Assembly: GCF_005938085.1 (NCBI RefSeq) | Contig: NZ_SMZK01000001.1 | Span: 2,108,001-2,172,000 of the forward strand | Origin: Haloterrigena sp. H1 | GTDB lineage: Archaea > Halobacteriota > Halobacteria > Halobacteriales > Natrialbaceae | DNA length: 64,000 nucleotides | Direction: 5' to 3' | Shown here: piece after piece, positions 1 through 8,809 of the stretch | Layout of the letters: every line of letters starts with the position of its first letter | Numbering within the stretch: position 1 is the first letter of the stretch | The notes under the pieces: generated by a model | Seen by the model: the letters and a program-made list of their open reading frames with translations, nothing else | What the model was told of the DNA's origin: nothing | Databases searched by the model: none | Made by a program: the position numbers and the translations under genes

Positions 1-480
1 CACTACCACGGCTGTCCACACCGTGATGCCGGAGAGCTCTGTCATACGATACCCCGCGATGGCACCTCTCAGTGCCATCGCTACCTTGTTGGGTTTGTCC
101 TCTGCCGAGCCAAGCCGCTCGTCGTCGCGGTTACTCCTGTCCGAGGTGATGAACCCAAAAGCGACGCGGTCGAGCGACTGCTCGACCACGTCGCGGCCCT
201 TCCCTTCCCTGTCGCTGGCCTCCTCGTTGACCGCGGATTCTACGATGGAACGTCGATCGAGCGACTGGATGCAGTCGCACCAGTCGCTCTCCCCGTCATC
301 CGTCGTGGAAAACAGATGGCTGAGAAACTAGACACATCGGTCTCTTACTGGACGGAGTACGTGATGTACGAAGGAAGCGAGCGAGAACTGCGCTTCCCGC
401 TCGCGGTCTGTGTCTCCTACCAACAGGGAAACCGTGGCAAGCACGGTTTGCTTGTCCGGGCGTATGTGGCGTGCGATCTC
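1..480 (+). pseudogene. ISH3-type transposase, left fragment (cut by window edge and by IS630 insertion)
   Basis: The frame is open from base 1 and reads HYHGCPHRD, then DGTSQCHRYLVGF, then LLVDRGFYDG, then LLVRAYVACDL. This matches the central catalytic part of a haloarchaeal ISH3-type DDE transposase; the DRGFY aspartate would be the second acidic residue. The frame runs into the IS630 element at 481, where the expected YR..E part should follow, so the catalytic glutamate region is missing. The C-terminus reappears at 1581. The family name rests on recall of similar haloarchaeal proteins. Confidence 0.7.
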
Positions 481-1580
481 GAGTGGTCGGCGCTATGTTT
501 GAATCTGCAGGGCGCGTATAGACCCCGATGAAGACAACTCGTCAGACTGAAATGGTGAAGCATCTGTCGGAAAAACAGCTTGATGAAGCAATCAATGAAG
601 CCCAGAAGGCGGACGAGACCCGTCTCGTCCGACGACTCTGCTTCATCAAAAACGTCTCTCTTGGCGACACTGACAAAATGGCTGCACGACGTGTCGGTGC
701 GTCCCAACCAACCGGCGGACGCTGGCTCAAAGCCTGGAACGAAGGTGGAGTCGATGGACTTCGACCGAGCTTCGCGGGCGGCCGCCCCGCGAAGCTCTCC
801 TCTGAACAGTTTGACGAGTTCTTTACACTCCTCGAAGACGGGCAACCGTGGACACCACAGGAGATCGACGATCTTCTTTGGGACCGCTACGGCGTGACGT
901 ACGATCGATCCCACCTTGCTCGAATTCTCCGTGCTGATGGAATGCAGTACGCAAAACCACGACCGATGGACCCGCGACAATCACCGGATGCTGAGGAGGA
1001 TTTTCGTGAGCGCCTGGGAGAGGCGCTCACGAAAGACAATGGTGATGAACCACTCGTTCTCGGCTTCTTCGATGCTTCGTGGCCACAACCGTTCGAGAAT
1101 TCCCAGCGACTGTGGTCGTACGATCGAACCGTGGAAATCGACAAACCACTGGTCGCAGTCCCCTGGAAAACGCTTGGCTTCTATGCATTACTCGGCAAGA
1201 GTACGCTCATCTTCCGGAAACGAACGACGAAAGAGAGTATCTGCGCAGCGTTAGAGGCAATCCGTGAGCAGAATCCGGTCGGGCGGATTCTGCTCATCGC
1301 AGACAACGATGGCGGTCATCATGCGAAACTCACCCAGCAACGGGCCGACGAACTCGGCATCGAGTTCGTCTTTCTCCCACCGTATTCGCCCATGTTCAAT
1401 GCCATCGAACCGCTCTGGAAGACGCTCAAACGGAAGATTTCACCAGAAATCTTCGAAGGAAAGGATCACTTCAAGCAGTTCGTTACTCACACATTTCTAG
1501 ACTTATCCAAACGCGTTAGCTTCGCCGACAACTGGATCGAAACGTTCCTCCCGGATATTCAAAAGTTACGCTGACCACTC
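481..1580 (+). mobile_element. IS630-family element, complete copy (type a)
   Basis: The element is bounded by imperfect inverted repeats: GAGTGGTCGGCG at the left and, reversed, GAGTGGTCAGCG at the right; both continue into a TTTGAAT stretch. The left end and first 800 bp recur at 7011-7811, which fixes the left boundary. It carries one transposase gene at 528-1574. No flanking TA duplication, usual for IS630, is visible, and flanking ISH3 sequence is missing. Insertion was therefore probably accompanied or followed by a deletion. Confidence 0.75.
528..1574 (+). CDS. IS630-family transposase
   Basis: The protein has 348 aa. The N-terminal half carries helix-turn-helix segments (MAARRVGASQPTGGRWLKAW; PQEIDDLLWDRYGVTY) typical of IS630/Tc1-like DNA binding. 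The C-terminal half has the DDE triad: Asp in GFFDASW (about residue 180), Asp in LLIADNDGGH (about 258) and Glu in MFNAIEPLWK (about 291). It is one uninterrupted frame, unlike the two-frame IS630 at 10372, and looks intact. An internal ATG at 552 (MVKHLSEKQ) is an alternative start. The gene contains a perfect stem-loop at 1006-1030 (10-bp arms, 5-nt loop) and weaker ones near 776 and 1432. Confidence 0.88.
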   Translation: MKTTRQTEMVKHLSEKQLDEAINEAQKADETRLVRRLCFIKNVSLGDTDKMAARRVGASQPTGGRWLKAWNEGGVDGLRPSFAGGRPAKLSSEQFDEFFTLLEDGQPWTPQEIDDLLWDRYGVTYDRSHLARILRADGMQYAKPRPMDPRQSPDAEEDFRERLGEALTKDNGDEPLVLGFFDASWPQPFENSQRLWSYDRTVEIDKPLVAVPWKTLGFYALLGKSTLIFRKRTTKESICAALEAIREQNPVGRILLIADNDGGHHAKLTQQRADELGIEFVFLPPYSPMFNAIEPLWKTLKRKISPEIFEGKDHFKQFVTHTFLDLSKRVSFADNWIETFLPDIQKLR

Positions 1581-1735
1581 GGCGCGGCGGGCGAGCACTG
1601 CCGACCTGGTTCCGCTTTGAACTGTTTCGGGAGTGGATCGACCATACCCTCGACGAATCACTGCTACGGAAGTGGGAGGCACCAACCAACGGTGTCGGAA
1701 TTCCCGAGATCTATAGCCAACTGGACGCGGGCTGA
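1581..1735 (+). pseudogene. ISH3-type transposase, C-terminal remnant
   Basis: Immediately after the IS630 right end the frame reads RRGGRALPTWFRFELF, then EWIDHTLDESLLRKW, then NGVGIPEIYSQLDAG and a stop. This is the usual C-terminal tail of the ISH3-type transposase whose left part lies at 1-480. The segment between the two parts, including the catalytic glutamate, is absent. The target gene was therefore both interrupted and partly deleted. Confidence 0.65.
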
Positions 1736-1751
1736 TTGAGCCCGCGTCCAG
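1721..1751 (+). terminator. Perfect stem-loop over the ISH3-type stop codon
   Basis: The arms CTGGACGCGGGCT (1721-1733) and AGCCCGCGTCCAG (1739-1751) pair perfectly around a 5-nt loop. The TGA stop (1733-1735) sits at the top of the stem. It could end transcription of the element or damp read-through. The same stop-in-loop layout recurs at 10111-10143 and 24327-24356. Confidence 0.6.
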
Positions 1752-2321
1752 CGGTAGCCCCCGCAGAGAGCGACGACTTCGAATCGGAAGTGCAGAGCCG
1801 GCGCTCTCACTGGTGTGAGACCGCCTTCTACGTCGATCTCTTTTCGAGCGAGATGAATTCTGTCGCTCACGTTGCCGGGAATCAAGTCAATGTGGAGTAA
1901 CGATGGGAACTACCGACTATAGGTGAGACAGGAGCAGAGTGGAAACGGCCATCACGACCAACCGGCACGCATGGTCCCTGTATCGTTCGAATTACACGGC
2001 ACGTGAGACAACCACAAGGAAGTATGGGCTCCAGCCAGCAGATATTTATACGATTCACATATAGTTATTTTTGACTGAAATATCCGTTACGGCGTAGATC
2101 TAACAATAGGAACATGGAAACGGCAATACTCGGAGTAGGACACGAAGCAGTACTGTCCGTCTCAAGCGATCACTGGTTAGCAATAGAATGACTGGCAGAA
2201 ATAGACTACTATATATAAATTTGTTTATACAGAGTGGGTGGAAGTACGACAAATTCGGCTCTGATGACTGGATGATGAATCACAGCGAATGGACCGCCAA
2301 TCGGCTTGTGGAGGATGGATA
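1752..2321. other. Intergenic stretch with likely promoter for the glycan genes
   Basis: No convincing gene is visible in this 570-base stretch. An AT-rich run around 2205-2232 (tatatataaatttgtttata) is a plausible archaeal TATA/BRE region for the downstream GT2 gene. A GAGG motif lies about 10 bases before the ATG at 2322. The first 150 bases probably belong to the end of the broken ISH3-type element. Confidence 0.4.
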
Positions 2322-3668
2322 ATGGAATTTGAACACACGAAGACATCGAACGCTGAAAATCAACAACAGGAGCGGGTTTCTAGAAAATCCGCGACTAAAG
2401 CAGGAAAGCAGCAACATCCTGCGGTTGGGTTCGTAGCGACGCGAAACAATACCGATGCGTTGCTGAGAGAAGTCCTTCGAGCAACCGCAGCAGGGCATCA
2501 AGTATTCGTAACGCATGCGAATCAGTCGGACCTGGAGGTTCTCGCTCTAGCCGAGCACGTGGGGGTCTCTATTGTTGAGCCCCACGGTTCTGATCCTAAT
2601 GAGGACGAATTGAAACGGGAGTTGATTACGACAGCAAAAGCGCACTCCACTCCCGGACTTATCTACAATCCGGACGTTACTATTCCAACCGATTATGCAA
2701 CTAGCACGACACGGGTTGCAGAGAGCGACCAGTACTGTGTGGAGCGGATCCCGGCCCCCACAGAAGAGGCTGACGTGCTCGTTGCGATCCCGGCCTACAA
2801 CGAGGCCGCCACAATCGCAGATGTCGTAACGACAGCACAGGACTACGCTGATACCGTCCTCGTGGTTGATGACGGCAGCACGGACAGCACTGCTGCGCTC
2901 GCGAGAGACGCTGGCGCAATCGTCGTTGAACACGACGTGAATAGTGGCTACGGCGCCGCGTTGAAAACGATCTTCCAAGAGGCCAAGAGCAGGGAGGCAA
3001 CGCATCTGGTTATCATTGATGCAGATGACCAGCACGACCCCGCTGATATTCCCAACTTGGTCGAGGCCCAACAAGACAGTGAAGCTGAAATTGTCATCGG
3101 AAGCCGATTTACAGATGACGGGACGATGAATGCCCCCCTTTATCGGCGATTAGGACTATTCGTCGTGAATATGCTGACAAATCTGAGTTTCGGAGCTGTG
3201 CGGCCACAGTCCTGGATTGGCGATACCCAAAGTGGGTTCCGCGCTTATAATACTCGTGCAATTGATAGCTTGGCGAATGACAACGAGATCGGCGATCGTA
3301 TGAGCGCTAGTACCGATATTCTCCACCACGCACATACGCATGGCTACGGAATTGAGGAAATCGGGACGACAGTTGACTACGATGTGGAAGATGCGAGTAG
3401 TCAACACCCGCTTTCCCATGGACTCACGCTCGTGAGTAATATCCTGAAGACAGTTGAGCGCGAGCGGCCGATCATGTCCCTCGGCGTACCTGGTTTTCTC
3501 AGTTCATTTATCGGGATCGGATTCGGTTATTGGACGCTCGCAAATTATGTTATGTCAGGCACATTCCCCCTTGGTCTTGCGATTATATCCGTCTTCTTTG
3601 GTTTGGCAGGAATCTTCGCCTGTTTCACATCAATTGTTCTCCATTCGTTGGATGCACACCTATATTGA
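2322..3668 (+). CDS. GT2-family glycosyltransferase with C-terminal membrane anchor
   Basis: The protein has about 448 aa. After a variable N-terminal third comes a GT-A domain: VLVAIPAYNEAATI (nucleotide-binding start), VLVVDDGSTD, then the metal-binding DADDQHDP motif, then GDTQSGFRAY. This is the layout of dolichol-phosphate glucosyl/mannosyltransferases and of haloarchaeal AglJ-like enzymes that charge the lipid carrier. Two hydrophobic segments near the C-terminus (IMSLGVPGFLSSFIGIGFG; LGLAIISVFFGLAGIF) should anchor it in the membrane with the active site in the cytoplasm. I chose ATG 2322 because a GAGG motif precedes it; ATG 2289 in frame is possible. It is probably the first gene of a run with 3739 and 4931. 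The sugar substrate cannot be read from sequence. Confidence 0.85.
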   Translation: MEFEHTKTSNAENQQQERVSRKSATKAGKQQHPAVGFVATRNNTDALLREVLRATAAGHQVFVTHANQSDLEVLALAEHVGVSIVEPHGSDPNEDELKRELITTAKAHSTPGLIYNPDVTIPTDYATSTTRVAESDQYCVERIPAPTEEADVLVAIPAYNEAATIADVVTTAQDYADTVLVVDDGSTDSTAALARDAGAIVVEHDVNSGYGAALKTIFQEAKSREATHLVIIDADDQHDPADIPNLVEAQQDSEAEIVIGSRFTDDGTMNAPLYRRLGLFVVNMLTNLSFGAVRPQSWIGDTQSGFRAYNTRAIDSLANDNEIGDRMSASTDILHHAHTHGYGIEEIGTTVDYDVEDASSQHPLSHGLTLVSNILKTVERERPIMSLGVPGFLSSFIGIGFGYWTLANYVMSGTFPLGLAIISVFFGLAGIFACFTSIVLHSLDAHLY

Positions 3669-3738
3669 AATTTAATTCAATGGTTAAATACGAGTGAAAT
3701 GCGAAGATTGAAAAGCGACTCATACAATATGCAAATAA

Positions 3739-4863
3739 GTGACTAACACTATGGAGAAGCCTATTTCGATTTTATTAATCAATCCAGCTGACAAGATTCG
3801 TGCAGAGGTTAAAAATCTTATGTCTACTCTCCCGGAAATGGGATTTGAGGTTTCTGTATTCCTCTCTCAAAAGGCTAAAAAAGATCTATCTACCAGTAGC
3901 AGTGCAAAAATAATCACATTCAATGGCACCTATATACCTAGGATTAGATACAGTCTTCCTACATCATCTTTCTTACGGTCTCTGAGTGATGTAATCAGAG
4001 ACCATGATATAGTGCATATTTGTAGCCATATTTATTTGACCTCCTTTGCTGCGTCGATAGTTGGCAAGTTTCATGATAAACCTATAATTGTCACTGTTGA
4101 CACATTCCCAGGGCTTAGCTGGTCATACGGAAATGCTTTTATTGATTCTATAGGTAAATTATATAATAATACATTTGGGAAAATAATACTAAGGAATGCT
4201 ACTCAAGTCGTTGGGCTAGGGAAATACCTGCAAGAAGATCTGGACAAAATATCAACCCTCGATAAGGTGACTTACATACATAATGGTATTGACATAGATA
4301 AGTATTCTCCGAAGCATAAACGTAGTGTGATGGAAAATCCAGAAAGTATTTCTCTTTTATTTGTTGGGAGGCTTGACTCAATTAAAAATGTGGGGGAGCT
4401 AATAAAATCTCTTAATCACCTCAGAGATAGTGGCAGGAATTATCAACTTACTATCGTAGGAGACGGGTCATTGCGAACAGAACTTGAAGAGCTTGCTAAA
4501 ACGACAGGTGTTTCTGAAGTAGTCGAATTTGTAGGTTGGCAACAAAACGTTGTGCAATACTACCGTGAGGCAGACATATTTGTGCTACCTTCCTTGTCTG
4601 AGGGGCAACCCACTGTATTAATGGAGGCACATGCTTGTGGACTTCCGGTCGTGACGACTAATGTTGGTGGTGCAAAAGAATTGGTTACAGTTGGAAGTGT
4701 TGTTTCTACCCCTGACGAAAATGCATTGGCAGAAGCTGTAGAACAACTTGTCAACCGAGATCTTGTTGGTTACTCCAAACAGGCTCGAGAGGTAGCTGTT
4801 GAGGAGTACTCGTCCGAAGCTATGGCAAAAGGATATGCGGAACTCTACTCAGATGTTGCTTAA
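3739..4863 (+). CDS. GT4-family glycosyltransferase
   Basis: The protein has about 374 aa and a two-Rossmann GT-B fold. The C-terminal donor domain has LLFVGRLDSIKNV (about residue 205), GDGSLRTELEEL, and the EX7E motif in SLSEGQPTVLMEA (about residue 290). A retaining transferase that uses a nucleotide sugar on a lipid-linked acceptor is expected. The start is GTG 3739 or ATG 3751. The gene is distinctly AT-rich compared with flanking transposases and lies between a GT2 gene and a flippase, which points to a surface-glycan cluster acquired by transfer. Confidence 0.87.
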   Translation: MTNTMEKPISILLINPADKIRAEVKNLMSTLPEMGFEVSVFLSQKAKKDLSTSSSAKIITFNGTYIPRIRYSLPTSSFLRSLSDVIRDHDIVHICSHIYLTSFAASIVGKFHDKPIIVTVDTFPGLSWSYGNAFIDSIGKLYNNTFGKIILRNATQVVGLGKYLQEDLDKISTLDKVTYIHNGIDIDKYSPKHKRSVMENPESISLLFVGRLDSIKNVGELIKSLNHLRDSGRNYQLTIVGDGSLRTELEELAKTTGVSEVVEFVGWQQNVVQYYREADIFVLPSLSEGQPTVLMEAHACGLPVVTTNVGGAKELVTVGSVVSTPDENALAEAVEQLVNRDLVGYSKQAREVAVEEYSSEAMAKGYAELYSDVA

Positions 4864-4930
4864 ACCATATTTATAAATGATCTTCAATAAACATCGAAAA
4901 GAATTAGGTTACTCTGTGATTTGATCAGCT

Positions 4931-6448
4931 ATGGATGAAAATAAAGGAGAGATAAAAGAATTCACGAAACTTCTCCAGGGAAGTGGGATTATTTTTCTTG
5001 GCTTTATATTAGATAGAGGGTTCACTTTCGGTGGGCAAGTCCTTTTGGCACGTATTCTTGGTCGTGCTGACTTCGGAGCAGTTTCGATTGGACAAACAAT
5101 AGCAGGTACTCTTGGAACACTTGTCCTAATTGGCCTCAATACCGGTGTAGGGAGGTATCTTCCTAGAGCAAATAGTTCTAGCAAACGACGAGGAGTTATT
5201 TTATCGGCTCTACATTTGATTGCCCCAATTTCTCTTCTTGTAGGGGGCTTGATCATCTACTATGCTCGAACGATCGCTCTCGTTGGGTTCAACAATCCTT
5301 CCCTGACACCGCTAATTCAGATTTTTGCCATTGGGATCCCACTTTTAGCTATTAAAAAATTCACAATTGGTGTAGTTCAAGGTAGAGAACAATCACGCCC
5401 AAAAGTGTTCATACAGAACATCATTCAGCCTATTTCTAAGATCATTCTTATAGGGGCCGCATTATTGATTGGATTCGAAGAGATAGGAATTTCTATTTCG
5501 ATAGTCCTTGCATACGGCATTACTACATTTGTTTCTATCATATATCTAGTACGTTATACACCATTACTTGATGATATTGTGCCCGACTATATCCATAGAG
5601 AGCTCATATACTTTTCCGCACCATTAGTTGTCACCTCAGCAATGATTATATTTTTGTCAGATATTGATACATTGATGATAGGGTATTTTTCTACGACAAG
5701 TGATGTGGGGAGATATAAAGTGGTTTATCCTATTGCCCAACTCCTAACACTAGTTTTCTTGTCTGTCAAATTCGTATCTATGCCATTACTGTCACGGATA
5801 GACAGCAGGGGAAATCGTTCAAGATTCCAGTACATTTATTCTAAGGCGACAAAATGGATTTTAGTCACGACTTTGCCCCTTTACGTTCTTATAACAGTCT
5901 ATTCAGAATGGATTATTAAAAGTGTTTATGGAACGCAGTATATCACCGGTGCTGCTGTTCTTCCGATCCTTACCTCCGGATTCTTTGTTCACGCTATAGC
6001 TGGACCTACAGAAGGAACACTGACCTCACTTGGACGGACTCGATCTATAATGGCTGTTAGTATTATAACTGGGGTGTCTAATATAGTTCTAAACTATATA
6101 CTAATTCAAAACTTTGGGATTATTGGTGCAGCAATCGCCACTGCAATTTCATATGCCTTTATGAACTTAATGTACATTACTATTCTAGTAGTAAGTGAAG
6201 GTATCTCGCCGTTCCGAAGGGAACTCTTTCGTGTAAGTGCTGTTGGGGTAGTATCTCTCTTGGCCGGGTTCTCAATGACACAAATTGAACTCCTTCCCTA
6301 TCAAATATTGCCTGGATTGACTTTCATTCTAGTTTATATTCCTGGTATCATTTTACTCTGTGTTTCTGATGAGGAAATTGAATCTGTTAAAAACAATACT
6401 CCATCTGAAAATGTAATAGCTGACGTATTCTCACGACTTTTCCGCTAG
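4931..6448 (+). CDS. Wzx/MATE-type polysaccharide flippase
   Basis: The protein has 505 aa and roughly 12-14 hydrophobic segments spread over the whole length. It contains FGGQVLLARILGRADFGAVSIGQT near the N-terminus and SDIDTLMIGYFSTTSDVGRYK in the middle, both typical of the MVIM/polysaccharide-biosynthesis flippase superfamily. It probably moves a lipid-linked glycan across the cytoplasmic membrane. The gene is AT-rich and follows the GT4 gene by 67 bases. It ends exactly where an insertion-sequence fragment begins (6449), so genes that once followed may have been lost. A second member lies at 61220. Confidence 0.88.
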   Translation: MDENKGEIKEFTKLLQGSGIIFLGFILDRGFTFGGQVLLARILGRADFGAVSIGQTIAGTLGTLVLIGLNTGVGRYLPRANSSSKRRGVILSALHLIAPISLLVGGLIIYYARTIALVGFNNPSLTPLIQIFAIGIPLLAIKKFTIGVVQGREQSRPKVFIQNIIQPISKIILIGAALLIGFEEIGISISIVLAYGITTFVSIIYLVRYTPLLDDIVPDYIHRELIYFSAPLVVTSAMIIFLSDIDTLMIGYFSTTSDVGRYKVVYPIAQLLTLVFLSVKFVSMPLLSRIDSRGNRSRFQYIYSKATKWILVTTLPLYVLITVYSEWIIKSVYGTQYITGAAVLPILTSGFFVHAIAGPTEGTLTSLGRTRSIMAVSIITGVSNIVLNYILIQNFGIIGAAIATAISYAFMNLMYITILVVSEGISPFRRELFRVSAVGVVSLLAGFSMTQIELLPYQILPGLTFILVYIPGIILLCVSDEEIESVKNNTPSENVIADVFSRLFR

Positions 6449-6701
6449 AGGGTGTCATAGAAAGCGTCACGTGCGAAGCAGCAGGGTGCGCGAAGTGTGT
6501 CCAACACAAGCGCAACCCTGCAAGACATAGCTTCGGTAGACGACTTCTTGAATGTCGCGGCTACCGAGACAGTACCGCGGTTCGAGCACCTTGAGTTCGA
6601 GTTTCTGCTGGAATACGACGTGTTCGCCCCCTCGAAGCGGGGGCGAACACGAGTTCACCAGCCACCAGACCTCTTTCGCGGCTTTCTGCACTGCTACTAC
6701 T
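6449..6701 (+). pseudogene. 5' fragment of an IS5-superfamily element (same type as 26949-28010)
   Basis: The fragment begins with the element's terminal GTGTCATAGAAAGCG and encodes the transposase N-terminus from ATG 6497 (MSNTSATLQDIASVDDF through LFRGFLHCYY). It is nearly identical to the intact copy at 27962. Homology stops at about 6701; about 33 unassigned bases follow before another IS fragment. Only about 68 of 330 codons remain. Confidence 0.85.
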
Positions 6702-6734
6702 GTTCTGTCAAACCTCATCCGCTAAGGCTATTCT

Positions 6735-7010
6735 TGCCTTGTTGAACGCAAGACGGCATCGGGGTGGAGTTGCTGATCTACAATTTTACGGCGTTAGAGA
6801 CGACTTTTCGACCTCAGAAGATGCAGTAGCTGTCAGTCACAGCGATTGCTGATGAGTCAAAACTATGGTACCTTGCTCCGTTGTTCCGGTGACGACGGCG
6901 ATGCCTCTCCGGGATACGTCAGGAAAAGGGGAGCAGGCGGCGAGCCCTAACTCGCCGCCTGCGTTAGGTTATGCACGATGCACTTGCGAGTTAGCTCCCG
7001 GAACTGGCCG
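6735..7010 (-). pseudogene. 3' fragment of an ISH1-like IS5 element
   Basis: This is the reverse complement of about 24279-24554, from the terminal repeat TGCCTTGTTGAACGC through the transposase C-terminus (ending CIVHNLTQAAS). Its inner edge at 7010 matches, to within a base or two, the point where the 5' part of a same-strand copy begins at 12408. The two pieces look like one element split by everything between. Confidence 0.85.
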
Positions 7011-7811
7011 GAGTGGTCGGCGCTATGTTTGAATCTGCAGGGCGCGTATAGACTCTGATGAAGACAGCTCGTCGGACTGAAATGGTGAAGCATCTGTCGG
7101 AAAAACAGCTTGATGAAGCAATCAATGAAGCCCAGAAGGCGGACGAGACCCGTCTCGTCCGACGACTCTGCTTCATCAAAAACGTCTCTCTTGGCGACAC
7201 TGACAAAATGGCTGCACGACGTGTCGGTGCGTCCCAACCAACCGGCGGACGCTGGCTCAAAGCCTGGAACGAAGGTGGAGTCGATGGACTTCGACCGAGC
7301 TTCGCGGGCGGCCGCCCCGCGAAGCTCTCCTCTGAACAGTTTGACGAGTTCTTTACACTCCTCGAAGACGGTCAACCGTGGACACCACAGGAGATCGACG
7401 ATCTTCTTTGGGACCGCTACGGCGTGACGTACGATCGATCCCACCTTGCTCGAATTCTCCGTGCTGATGGAATGCAGTACGCAAAACCACGACCGATGGA
7501 CCCGCGACAATCACCGGATGCTGAGGAGGATTTTCGTGAGCGCCTGGGAGAGGCGCTCACGAAAGACAATGGTGATGAACCACTCGTTCTCGGCTTCTTC
7601 GACGCTTCGTGGCCACAACCGTTCGAGAATTCCCAGCGACTGTGGTCGTACGATCGAACCGTGGAAATCGACAAACCACTGGTCGCAGTCCCCTGGAAAA
7701 CGCTTGGCTTCTATGCATTACTCGGCAAGAGTACGCTCATCTTCCGGAAACGAACGACGAAAGAGAGTATCTGCGCAGCGTTAGAGGCAATCCGTGAGCA
7801 GAATCCGGTCG
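7011..7811 (+). pseudogene. IS630 type-a element, second copy, truncated on the right
   Basis: The sequence is almost identical to 481-1285, including the left terminal repeat. The transposase (from 7058) keeps the DNA-binding half and the first catalytic Asp (GFFDASW). It loses homology after REQNPV at 7811, before the second Asp and the Glu, so it is inactive. The left end lies inside the ISH1-like element fragment; the right break coincides with the left terminal repeat of the element at 7811. Confidence 0.87.
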
Positions 7812-7886
7812 AGTCAGGAGTCCCGAACGACAGATTCTGTGCACGAGACGGGTGACTGACTCCGATTGCTTACCGACTGTAAAGGG

Positions 7887-8721
7887 ATGTCTCAAACGAC
7901 ATCCGAGTTCGAGTCTGCGATCAGCAGACTCGAACAACAGGCCGAGGAATTGATTCACAAAGACACGGACCTCCTGACCGTGGTCCGTGGGTTTGACTTC
8001 AGTGAGACTGCAGTCTACGAAGCTGGGAAAACCGAATGGAACGCTCGCTACGGCTACGAGCCGATGGTACGGGCGTTCTATTGCAAGGAGCTCGCCGGCT
8101 TCACGATGACAGAACTCCACGACTACCTCGCGACTGCCGAGCGTGCCAGCACGCTCGGCTTTGATCCCGACCAGTTCGCTGGGGACAAAACCGCACCGGG
8201 TCGGACCACACTCGGTCGCGCCTGGCGCGACCGGTTCCCGAACCGGCTTCAAGCCTTCATCCGAATGTCTGCTGAATGTATCCTCGCGGTTGCCCACGAG
8301 ATGGGCAACCCGCTTGGACTGCGCGCGCTTCACCCTGAGGACAAGAGCGACCTTTCCAACCGCTCGGAACAGCGCTACGTCACAGGCAAAGCAAAGGACG
8401 TCACGGAGGCTCTCTGTCAGATCGTGTTTCCGGCGATTGACCTCGATCGACCGGACGACGGAACGCGGTATCGTCATACCGCGTTCCTCGATCTCCAGAG
8501 CTACCTCGGATTGACCGGGACTGCTGCCAACCAAGGAAGCCGGATCTTCGACGAGGAAACAACCCGCGAAAACGGCGGTCCTGACGGTGATACGCATCTC
8601 CACTACATCAAGCAACTCGAGGCGATGGAGATCGCCTCGATGGTCAACGGAGCGATTGGAACAATGATGTGGGCTGCTGAGCAATACTATTCGATCGATC
8701 GCCACGTCGATGTGGCGATCG
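7887..8721 (+). pseudogene. Transposase N-terminal half, interrupted
   Basis: The frame from ATG 7887 (MSQTTSEFESAISRLEQQ) reads through an alpha-helical N-terminal domain to SIDRHVDVAI. There the 10-bp target GTGGCGATCG (8712-8721) and the ISH8-type element begin. The reading frame resumes at 11408 as VAIDITYIAYYGD, so the first catalytic Asp is created at the junction. The upstream codons to 7866 are in frame but less likely to be coding. Confidence 0.8.
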
Positions 8722-8809
8722 CATCCGTTCTAGTTTAGCAGATCGGGGAATCCAGAGACACCAAGCTAGAATAGTTAGTAACTAGAAACGTGAGAATCCG
8801 GTAGAGAAT

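Noticed and set aside
417..980. Minus-strand frame of 187 codons, repeated at 6947-7510
   Set aside because: It lies opposite the IS630-a transposase. It appears twice only because the element does.
7737..8705. Long minus-strand frame (322 codons) opposite a transposase
   Set aside because: It overlaps the plus-strand transposase half that has clear homology to the 11408 part. The frame is open only because of high GC and codon bias.
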